Shown here: positions 1 to 6,327 of the stretch, piece after piece
How positions within the stretch are numbered: position 1 is the stretch's first letter
Layout: each line of letters opens with the position of its first letter
DNA from: Gemmatimonadota bacterium
GTDB taxonomy: Bacteria > Gemmatimonadota > Gemmatimonadetes > Longimicrobiales > Gaopeijiaceae
DNA length: 8,402 nt
Direction of reading: 5' to 3'
Assembly (NCBI GenBank): GCA_007129525.1
Contig: SKVI01000036.1
Location: 1 to 8,402 of the forward strand
The notes under the pieces: generated by a model
Database searches by the model: none
Told to the model about the DNA's origin: nothing
The model's input: only the letters and a program-made list of their open reading frames with translations
Program-made: the position numbers and the translations under genes

Positions 1-149
1 ACAGACAGCAAGTTCCATGCAGGGCCCCAACCGGGCACCGGACGGGTCGGGTGTGGGGCGGACCAGCCTGGATCGCCGGGCCCGGGTGCCGGGTACTGCG
101 GCACTGGCCTGCATACGCATTCCCGTGAACCGTGACCCAGGAGAAATGG
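1..149. other. Leader upstream of glgP; no gene recognised
   Basis: No recognisable coding sequence lies here. The forward frames are open by chance because the DNA is GC-rich, and none gives a protein I recognise. The frame of the downstream phosphorylase has a stop at 126-128 (TGA), so that gene does not extend further upstream than the GTG at 132. A reverse-strand ATG at 18-16 could begin a divergent gene, but only six codons are visible. I found no convincing -35/-10 pair. The short GGCACC (34-39) and GGTGCC (85-90) complement each other but are separated by 45 nt and are weak evidence in DNA this GC-rich. Confidence 0.5.
139..143 (+). promoter_or_regulatory. Shine-Dalgarno (AGGAG) fixing the glgP start
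   Basis: AGGAG ends 6 nt before the ATG at 150, which is an ideal spacing. It lies downstream of the alternative GTG at 132, so it can serve only the ATG. This is the strongest ribosome binding site in the window and is the reason for choosing 150 as the start. Confidence 0.75.
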
Positions 150-1874
150 ATGACCGAGTCGCCCGGCCGGAGCCCCACCAACCAGGACCGGAGTCCGGAG
201 GTGGCCTACTTCACCATGGAGATCGGGCTGACCTCGGAGCTTCCCACCTACAGCGGGGGGCTGGGCGTGCTGGCCGGCGACACTGCTCGGGGGGCTGCCG
301 ACCTGGGTCTTCCCTTCGTGGTGGTCACCCTGGCCCACCGTGCAGGCTACTTCAGGCAGACCCTGGACGACGCGGGTCGGCAGCACGAAGGGCCCGCTTC
401 GTGGCGGCCAGAGGATCACCTGCGGCCCCTGGAGCCCCGGGTGCAGGTCCAGCTGGAAGGGCGCACGGTGCACCTGCGAGGATGGGAGTACCGGATCGAA
501 GGGCACGGCGGCGAACACGTTCCGGTGTACCTCCTGGACTCGGATCTGGAAGAGAACGCCGAGGGCGACCGGCGGATCACCGACCACCTGTACGGCGGTG
601 ATCGCCGTCTCCGGCTCCAGCAGGAGGTGGTCCTGGGGATCGGCGGCGTGCGTCTGCTACGGGCTCTGGGCTTCGACGACGTGCCCACCTTCCACATGAA
701 CGAGGGCCATTCCTCGCTTCTGACCCTCGAGCTCATGCGTGAGACGGGCGGCACGTCGGGACTCGGGGCCGAGCCCCTGGAGGCGGCCGTGGCGGAGGTG
801 AGCCGCCGCTGCGTCTTCACCACCCACACTCCGGTGCCCGCCGGGCACGACCGGTTCGGTGTCGAGCTCATGCGCGAGGTGTTGGGCCCGGACGGGACCG
901 TGCTCCTGGACGAACTGGGTCTGGTGGAGGACGGCGAGGTGAACCTGACCCACGTGGCCCTGCGGTTTTCCCGCTTCACCAACGGGGTGGCTCTCCGTCA
1001 TGCCCGACTCTCCCGGGAGATGTTTCCGGGACACGTCATTCACGCCATTACCAACGGGGTGCATGCTGAGACCTGGACGGGTGAGCCCATGCGGCGGCTC
1101 TTCGACCAACGTATTCCCGGGTGGCGCGAGGACCCCTTCCTGCTGCGCCACGCCGTCGCCCTCCCCCTGGACGAGCTGCGCCAGGCCCACAACGAGGCGC
1201 GTGCCGCTCTCCTGGACGAGGTGGAGCGCCGAACGGGCCGCCGGCTGGACCCGGATCGCCTGACGGTGGCCTTCGCCCGGCGGGCCACGCCGTACAAGCG
1301 GGCCGACCTGTTGCCGGCGGAGCCCCAGCGCCTCCTGGAGGTGGCCCGCCGGGGCGGTCCCTTCCAGCTCATCTACGCCGGCAAGGCCCATCCCCGGGAC
1401 GAGCGGGGGAAGGCCATGATCCAGCGGGTGGTGGAGGCGGCGGACGCGCTGGGCGAGGAAGTCCCCCTGGTCTACCTGGAGGACTACGACATGGAGCTCG
1501 GCGGCCTCCTCAGCGCGGGATCCGACCTCTGGTTGAACCAGCCCCGCAAGCCGCTGGAGGCTTCGGGCACCAGCGGGATGAAGGCAGCGCTGAACGGAGT
1601 CCCCTGCCTGAGCATCCTGGACGGCTGGTGGATCGAGGGACACGTGGAGGGAGTCACCGGCTGGGCCATCGACGAGGGGTGGGAGGAGCCGGTGGACGAC
1701 GCCCTGGAGCGGGATCGAGCCCTGGCCAAGCTGGAAGAGGCCATCCTGCCCCTCTTCCACGGCGATCCCGACGGCTGGGCCCGGATCATGCGGAGCGCCA
1801 TCGCCCTGAACGGTTCCCACTTCCACGTCCGCCGAATGGTCCAGGAGTACGTGGACCGGGCGTACGCCTCCTGA
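150..1874 (+). CDS. glgP: Alpha-glucan phosphorylase, short GlgP-type (GT35)
   Basis: This PLP-dependent enzyme removes terminal alpha-1,4-glucose units from glycogen or maltodextrin with inorganic phosphate, giving glucose-1-phosphate; it acts in the cytoplasm. The 574-residue protein carries the family signatures in order: AYFTMEIG and YSGGLGVLAGD near residues 19-44, FHMNEGHSS, HTPVPAGHDRF from about 226, ITNGVHAETW, ARRATPYKR (about 377-384) and EASGTSGMKAALNG with the PLP lysine at K478. R378 and K383 align with the phosphate-binding Arg569 and Lys574 of rabbit muscle phosphorylase. It is shorter than the roughly 800-residue E. coli enzymes and lacks the N-terminal DUF3417 extension of many relatives; it begins directly at the catalytic core, so it is a compact form and not a truncation. 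The ATG at 150 is preferred over GTG 132 because AGGAG precedes it. The P-type ATPase gene follows after 25 nt. The physiological glucan substrate cannot be read from sequence. Confidence 0.93.
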   Translation: MTESPGRSPTNQDRSPEVAYFTMEIGLTSELPTYSGGLGVLAGDTARGAADLGLPFVVVTLAHRAGYFRQTLDDAGRQHEGPASWRPEDHLRPLEPRVQVQLEGRTVHLRGWEYRIEGHGGEHVPVYLLDSDLEENAEGDRRITDHLYGGDRRLRLQQEVVLGIGGVRLLRALGFDDVPTFHMNEGHSSLLTLELMRETGGTSGLGAEPLEAAVAEVSRRCVFTTHTPVPAGHDRFGVELMREVLGPDGTVLLDELGLVEDGEVNLTHVALRFSRFTNGVALRHARLSREMFPGHVIHAITNGVHAETWTGEPMRRLFDQRIPGWREDPFLLRHAVALPLDELRQAHNEARAALLDEVERRTGRRLDPDRLTVAFARRATPYKRADLLPAEPQRLLEVARRGGPFQLIYAGKAHPRDERGKAMIQRVVEAADALGEEVPLVYLEDYDMELGGLLSAGSDLWLNQPRKPLEASGTSGMKAALNGVPCLSILDGWWIEGHVEGVTGWAIDEGWEEPVDDALERDRALAKLEEAILPLFHGDPDGWARIMRSAIALNGSHFHVRRMVQEYVDRAYAS

Positions 1875-1899
1875 GGCCGCCCACGCCCGTTCCCGGAAC

Positions 1900-4695
1900 A
1901 TGAGCGATCCTTCCCAACCCGCCGCCCCCGCCTCCAGAACATCCGACGACGGGACGGAGGACGCCCCTCGGCCATGGCACTCTCTTCCTGTCGAACAGGT
2001 CCTGGATGAGTTGGAGGTGGATGGTCGCCAGGGGCTGAATGACGAGGACGTCCAGCGACGCCTGGAGCGCTACGGGCCCAACCGGCTCCCGGAGGAAGAA
2101 GGGGAAGGGCCCCTCATGCGCTTCCTCAAGCAGTTCCACAACGTCCTCATCTACATTCTCCTGGTGGCGGCGGTCTTCACTGCCGCCCTGGGGGAGTGGA
2201 TCGACACCGGGGTCATCGCCGCCGTCGTCCTGGTGAACGCCATCGTGGGCTTCGTTCAGGAGGGGAAGGCCGAGGAGGCGCTCGAGGGGATCCGCAAGCT
2301 GCTCTCGCTCGAGGCCACCGTCGTCCGCGACGGAAACCGCAGGACCGTGCCGGCGGAGGAGGTGGTGCCCGGCGACCTGGTCCGGCTGGAGAGCGGCGAC
2401 CGGGTCCCGGCGGATCTGCGGATCCTCTCGGCCCGGAACGCCCAGGCCGAGGAGGCCGTTCTCACCGGAGAGTCGGAGCCGGTGGCCAAGGAGCCGGAAG
2501 AGGTGGACGCCGAGGCGCTGGTGGGAGACCGGCGTTGCATGGCCTTCTCCGGTACGCTGGTGACCTCGGGCCGGATCTCCGGCGTGGTGGTGGCCACCGG
2601 ACAACGGACCGAAATCGGTCGAATCGGGGAGATGGTCTCCAGGATCGAGGGGGTCACCACACCGCTCCTGAAGCAGATCGACGCCTTCGGAAAGAAGCTC
2701 TCGGTAGCCATCGTCCTGGGGTGTGTGGCCATCTTCTTCGTGGGGTGGCTGGTGCAGGGCTTCGAGCCCACCGACGCCTTTCTGGCGGTGGTGGCCCTGG
2801 CAGTGGCGGCGATTCCAGAGGGTCTTCCGGCCATCCTCACCATCACCCTGGCGCTGGGGGTGCAGCGAATGGCCGAGCGCCGAGCCATTATCCGGCGCCT
2901 GCCGGCGGTAGAGACCCTGGGCTCGGTGACGGTGATCTGCACCGACAAGACCGGGACCCTGACGCGCAATGAGATGGCGGTGGAGCGGGTGCTGCTGGCT
3001 GAGGGCGACTGGGAGGTGACCGGATCGGGCTACATCCCCGAGGGGGACTTCCGGTGGGACGACGGCGAGGCCGACCCCACCGACGACCCGGTCCTCATGG
3101 CGCTCATGCGGGTGGGGCTCCTGTGCAACGAGGCCGAGTTTGCTCAGTCGGCGGATTCCGGGGCTGAGGAACGAGAGGACGGTGAACGCGTCCTCCAGGG
3201 CGATCCCACCGAAGGGGCTCTCCTGGTGCTGGCCGAGAAGGCCGGGCTGGACCGAGGGGACGAGGAACACGACCATCCCCAGGTGGACATCATCCCCTTC
3301 GAGTCGGAACGCCGCTGGATGGCCACACTGAACGAAGCTCCCTCGGGGGGACGGCGCCTCCTGGTCAAGGGCGCTCCCGAGCGAATCCTGGCCCTCTGCG
3401 ACTCCGTTCGGACTCGCGACGGCAGCGCGCCCCTGGAGGTGGAGGAGTGGGATCACCGCATGGAGGAGGTGGCGGAGAAGGGCTACCGGCTCCTGGCGTT
3501 GGCCGAGGGGGAGCCGCCGGAGGTGGAAGGCCATCTCACGGAGGAAGCCGTGGAAGGGAAGCTGACCCTCCTGGGGGTGGCCGCCCTCATGGACCCGCCC
3601 CGGCCCGAGGCCATCGAGGCGGTACGAAGCTGCCGCGACGCCGGGATCCGGGTCATGATGATCACCGGCGACCACGCCACCACCGCCCGGAGCATCGGCG
3701 CCCGCATGGGCATCGGTGATGGGGAGAAGGCGCTCACCGGAACCCAGGTGGAGAAGGCCGACGACGACGAACTGAAGGGGCTCATTGCCGACCACGACGT
3801 CATCGCCCGGGCCAGCCCCGAGCACAAGCTCCGCATTGTGCAGCTGCTCCAGGCGGCCGGCGACGTCTGCGCCATGACTGGCGACGGGGTGAACGACGCT
3901 CCGGCGCTGAAGCAGGCCGACATCGGGGTGGCCATGGGGATCAAGGGGAGCGAGGCTTCAAAAAGCGCGTCGGAGATGGTTCTGGCCGACGACAACTTCG
4001 CCTCCATCGAGCGGGCGGTGCACGAGGGGCGTACGGTCTACGACAACCTCAAGAAGACCATCCTCTTCATTCTTCCCACCAACGGTGCCGAGGCCCTCAT
4101 CGTCCTGGCGGCGGTGGCGCTCGCCTTTGGCGAGTTTCCGGTCACACCGGCGCAGATTCTCTGGGTCAACATGATCACCGCCGTCACCCTGGCGCTGGCG
4201 CTGGCCTTCGAACCGCCGGAGGCCGGGATCATGGAGCGACCGCCCCGCAACCCGGACGATGCCATCCTCTCACGCTTTCTGCTGCGGCGTATCGTGTACG
4301 TGTCGGTGCTGGTGGCGGTGGGGTGCACCCTCCTCTTCCACTGGACCCTGGGGCAGGGCCACGACCTGGACTACGCCCGCACGGTGGTGGTGAACTCGCT
4401 GGTGGCGGCGCAGCTCTGGTACCTCTTCAACTGTCGCTTCCAGTGGAAGCCCTCCGTAGGGTGGAAGGCCCTGGTGGGGAATCGGGCGGTATTGGTGGCT
4501 GCCGGGCTCCTCCTGCTCTTCCAGGGGGCCTTCACCTATCTTCCCTTCATGAACACCCTCTTCCGGACTCAGGGGCTCTCGCTGGAGAGCTGGGGGCCGG
4601 TGCTCCTGGTGGGGCTCATCCTGTATCTCGTGGTGGAGTCGGAAAAGGCGGTGGGACGCCGGCGAATCCGGCGCCAGGAGCAGGCCCGGAGCTGA
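1900..4695 (+). CDS. Cation-transporting P-type ATPase, P2 (SERCA/PacL-like) group
   Basis: This 931-residue inner-membrane pump couples ATP hydrolysis to cation transport. All enzymatic motifs are present: an N-terminal cation-ATPase domain (about 25-75), TGES in the actuator domain (189-192), PEGLP in M4 (306-310), the phosphorylated aspartate D349 in DKTGT, KGAPE in the nucleotide domain (490-494), TGD (589-591) and TGDGVND (660-666). About ten membrane helices are seen: M1-M2 at 82-120, M3-M4 at 267-315, M5-M6 at about 715-770 and M7-M10 at about 797-915. By alignment with SERCA, E307, N728, E731, N757 and T760 are kept, but the M6 aspartate (D800) is A761 and the M8 glutamate (E908) is Q838, so Ca2+ specificity should not be assumed. 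Similar M6 variants occur, as I recall, in a CtpF-like subgroup. The ATG at 1900 has no clear Shine-Dalgarno; no other in-frame start precedes the conserved N-domain. It lies 25 nt after glgP and is probably co-transcribed. The ion is unknown. Confidence 0.93.
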   Translation: MSDPSQPAAPASRTSDDGTEDAPRPWHSLPVEQVLDELEVDGRQGLNDEDVQRRLERYGPNRLPEEEGEGPLMRFLKQFHNVLIYILLVAAVFTAALGEWIDTGVIAAVVLVNAIVGFVQEGKAEEALEGIRKLLSLEATVVRDGNRRTVPAEEVVPGDLVRLESGDRVPADLRILSARNAQAEEAVLTGESEPVAKEPEEVDAEALVGDRRCMAFSGTLVTSGRISGVVVATGQRTEIGRIGEMVSRIEGVTTPLLKQIDAFGKKLSVAIVLGCVAIFFVGWLVQGFEPTDAFLAVVALAVAAIPEGLPAILTITLALGVQRMAERRAIIRRLPAVETLGSVTVICTDKTGTLTRNEMAVERVLLAEGDWEVTGSGYIPEGDFRWDDGEADPTDDPVLMALMRVGLLCNEAEFAQSADSGAEEREDGERVLQGDPTEGALLVLAEKAGLDRGDEEHDHPQVDIIPFESERRWMATLNEAPSGGRRLLVKGAPERILALCDSVRTRDGSAPLEVEEWDHRMEEVAEKGYRLLALAEGEPPEVEGHLTEEAVEGKLTLLGVAALMDPPRPEAIEAVRSCRDAGIRVMMITGDHATTARSIGARMGIGDGEKALTGTQVEKADDDELKGLIADHDVIARASPEHKLRIVQLLQAAGDVCAMTGDGVNDAPALKQADIGVAMGIKGSEASKSASEMVLADDNFASIERAVHEGRTVYDNLKKTILFILPTNGAEALIVLAAVALAFGEFPVTPAQILWVNMITAVTLALALAFEPPEAGIMERPPRNPDDAILSRFLLRRIVYVSVLVAVGCTLLFHWTLGQGHDLDYARTVVVNSLVAAQLWYLFNCRFQWKPSVGWKALVGNRAVLVAAGLLLLFQGAFTYLPFMNTLFRTQGLSLESWGPVLLVGLILYLVVESEKAVGRRRIRRQEQARS

Positions 4696-4710
4696 CCACC
4701 CTCCCCGGCC

Positions 4711-4735
4711 GGAGCCGCCGCCTTGGCTCGGCTCC
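4711..4735 (+). other. GC-rich hairpin between the ATPase and PorX-type genes
   Basis: GGAGCCG (4711-4717) and CGGCTCC (4729-4735) are perfect inverted repeats with an 11-nt loop, in the largest internal gap of the window. A five-T run (4750-4754) follows, but 14 nt after the stem, so this is not a canonical intrinsic terminator. It might attenuate read-through from the ATPase gene or stabilise the upstream mRNA. A 7-bp GC stem can arise by chance in such GC-rich DNA. Confidence 0.35.
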
Positions 4736-4751
4736 TCACATCTCGTAGGTT
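4723..4751 (+). promoter_or_regulatory. Possible promoter for the PorX-type operon
   Basis: TTGGCT (4723-4728) and TAGGTT (4746-4751) are 17 nt apart, each matching the sigma-70 consensus at three of six positions. The second hexamer fits TANNNT and ends 7 nt before the ATG at 4759, the geometry expected for a leaderless transcript starting at or next to the A of the ATG. The same bases include AGG (4747-4749), which could instead be a weak Shine-Dalgarno with 9-nt spacing. The candidate overlaps the hairpin at 4711-4735. The match is poor and could be chance. Confidence 0.2.
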
Positions 4752-4758
4752 TTTCACC

Positions 4759-6327
4759 ATGAATCGACCTTCCAAGCGAATCCTCTGGGTCGACGACGAG
4801 ATCGAGCTCCTGAGGCCGCACTGTCTGTTCCTGCAGCAGCGCGGCTATCACGTGGATGCCATCTCCAACGGCGACGACGCCCTGGCACTGCTGGCGGACG
4901 ACCCCTACGACCTGGTGCTCCTGGACGAGCAGATGCCGGGGCGGCGGGGACTCGAAGTGCTGGAAGAGCTGCGCAGGGACGACCCTCACGTGCGCGTGGT
5001 CATGATTACCAAGTCCGAAGAAGATCGGACCATGACCGAGGCCATCGGCCGACGTGTGGACGACTACCTGGTGAAGCCCACCAGCCCTCGCCAGGTGCTC
5101 TCCATGGTCACCCGCATCCTGGAGGGGTCCTCCATCCGGCAGCAGCAGGTGGCGCAGGACTTCGCCGCCCGATTCCCCGGGATCTCGCGCCTCAGGGAAG
5201 ACGCCGTGACCCCCGACGACTTCGCCTCGGTCTACCGGGAGCTGGTGGACTGGCACATCCGGCTTCATGCCGCCGGCGAGGAGGGGCTCCTGGACACGGT
5301 GGATTCCCTCATGGACGATCTGCGGCGGGACTTCGGCGGGTGGATCCAGCGGGTGTACCCCCGGTGGATGCGAGGTCAGGAGGAGGCCCCCATCCTCTCC
5401 ACCGACCTGGTGGAGTGTTTCGTGCTCCCCCTGCTGGGTGACGACCCGGTCTTCCTGGTGGTTCTGGACTGCATGCGTCTGGACCAGTGGCGGACGCTCG
5501 TGCCCCTTCTGTCGGAGTTCTACGAGGTCGAGGAAGACCTTCATTACTCCATTCTGCCCACCGCCACACCCTATTCCCGCAACGCCATCTTCTCGGGGCG
5601 GTTTCCCGACCAGATCGCCCGGGACAACCCGGGGTGGTGGGAGGGAATGAACGACGAGGGAAGCCTGAATGCCTTCGAGGACCGGCTCCTGCGCGAGCAC
5701 CTGGAAGAGCTTACCGGTCGGGCGGTGTCGGTCCACTACGACAAGGTCTTCTCTGACCGGGAGGGCGAGCAGGTGCGGGCCCGGGTCAATTCGGCGGTCC
5801 GGAACGGAGCCGGCGTCATTGCCCTGGTCTTCAGCTTCATGGACCTGCTCATCCACTCGCGGTCCGAGTCACCGGTCTTCATGGAGGTGGCCCGCGACGA
5901 GATCTCCCTCCGTGAACTGAGTCGCTCGTGGTTCGAGCGCAGCATCCTCTTCCAGATCCTGCAGGAGGCGGCTCGGGAGGGGTATTCCATGGTGGTCACC
6001 ACCGACCACGGCTCCATTCTGTGCAACCGGCCCACCACGGTCTACGCCCGGCGAGACGCCACGGCGAACCTGAGGTACAAGTTCGGACAGGACCTCCGGG
6101 CCCAGGACGAAGGCTCCGTCTTCTCTACCTCCGAGGCCGCCGACCTGCGCCTTCCGGCGGGCCGACTGGGATTGAACTACGTGATCACCCTGGAGGACTA
6201 CTTCATGGTGTATCCCACCAAGCTCCGGGAGTACCAGAACCGCTACAGGGGCTCCTTCCTCCACGGTGGGATCTCGCCCGAGGAGATGATCGTGCCGGTG
6301 GCCACCCTGACCCCGCGGCTACGGTGA
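4759..6327 (+). CDS. porX: PorX-type response regulator with PglZ/alkaline-phosphatase-superfamily domain
   Basis: This 522-residue soluble protein joins a CheY-like receiver to a PglZ-type metallo-phosphodiesterase domain. Receiver (about 7-120): acidic pocket D12-D13, phosphoacceptor D56 (LLDEQMPG), T84 in MITKSEED and K106 in YLVKP. Residues about 124-225 look helical, matching the three-helix bundle of PorX. The C-terminal domain runs from about 228: D237 (VLDCMRLDQW), probable nucleophile T270 (TATPYSRN), D362 and H366, the D416-H417 pair (TTDHG) and H502 (FLHGGIS). These are the expected metal and catalytic positions of the superfamily. Characterised PorX from Porphyromonas gingivalis is phosphorylated through PorY, controls type IX secretion genes and cleaves oligonucleotides. 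No type IX or histidine kinase gene is visible here, so the regulatory role is inferred only from family. ATG 4759 is chosen over TTG 4723 because homologues begin just before the ILWVDDE motif. Its stop overlaps the ABC exporter start by 4 nt. Confidence 0.9.
   Translation: MNRPSKRILWVDDEIELLRPHCLFLQQRGYHVDAISNGDDALALLADDPYDLVLLDEQMPGRRGLEVLEELRRDDPHVRVVMITKSEEDRTMTEAIGRRVDDYLVKPTSPRQVLSMVTRILEGSSIRQQQVAQDFAARFPGISRLREDAVTPDDFASVYRELVDWHIRLHAAGEEGLLDTVDSLMDDLRRDFGGWIQRVYPRWMRGQEEAPILSTDLVECFVLPLLGDDPVFLVVLDCMRLDQWRTLVPLLSEFYEVEEDLHYSILPTATPYSRNAIFSGRFPDQIARDNPGWWEGMNDEGSLNAFEDRLLREHLEELTGRAVSVHYDKVFSDREGEQVRARVNSAVRNGAGVIALVFSFMDLLIHSRSESPVFMEVARDEISLRELSRSWFERSILFQILQEAAREGYSMVVTTDHGSILCNRPTTVYARRDATANLRYKFGQDLRAQDEGSVFSTSEAADLRLPAGRLGLNYVITLEDYFMVYPTKLREYQNRYRGSFLHGGISPEEMIVPVATLTPRLR
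6324..6327 (+). promoter_or_regulatory. GTGA start/stop overlap coupling two genes
   Basis: The GTG start of the ABC exporter (6324-6326) overlaps the TGA stop of the PorX-type gene (6325-6327). No Shine-Dalgarno precedes the GTG, so translation probably depends on ribosomes finishing the upstream gene. This argues that the two proteins are made together in related amounts. Confidence 0.8.

Noticed and set aside
1..18. Possible divergent gene starting at a reverse-strand ATG (18-16)
   Set aside because: Only six codons are in the window and no Shine-Dalgarno precedes it; it cannot be supported.
132..149. GTG start at 132 for glgP
   Set aside because: The AGGAG at 139-143 lies downstream of it and is ideally spaced for ATG 150.
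17..601. A + strand open frame of 194 codons overlapping the start of glgP
   Set aside because: Most of it overlaps glgP in a different frame, and the translation is Gly/Arg/Pro-rich with no recognisable motif.
1786..3825. A 679-codon open frame on the minus strand across the ATPase gene, with similar long minus frames at 657-1901 and 4270-5856
   Set aside because: They lie opposite clear genes with complete family motifs, give low-complexity His/Gly/Pro/Arg-rich translations with no known motif, and are typical antisense frames in GC-rich DNA.
4711..4754. Intrinsic terminator after the ATPase gene
   Set aside because: The five-T run is 14 nt beyond the stem, not adjacent, so the structure does not fit a standard Rho-independent terminator; I list it only as a hairpin.
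4723..4758. TTG start at 4723 for the PorX-type protein
   Set aside because: It adds 12 residues not expected in the family, has no Shine-Dalgarno and starts inside a hairpin loop; ATG 4759 gives the usual N-terminus.
5928..6323. Upstream extension of the ABC exporter frame to an ATG at 5928
   Set aside because: The extension lies wholly within the conserved PglZ-type domain in another frame and is Gly/Pro/Arg-rich. Exporter homology begins just after GTG 6324.
4759..6327. Claim that the PorX-type gene marks a type IX secretion locus or a BREX (PglZ) defence system
   Set aside because: No type IX component is present. The PglZ similarity comes with a receiver domain, the PorX arrangement, and no BREX gene such as PglX, BrxC or BrxL is nearby.
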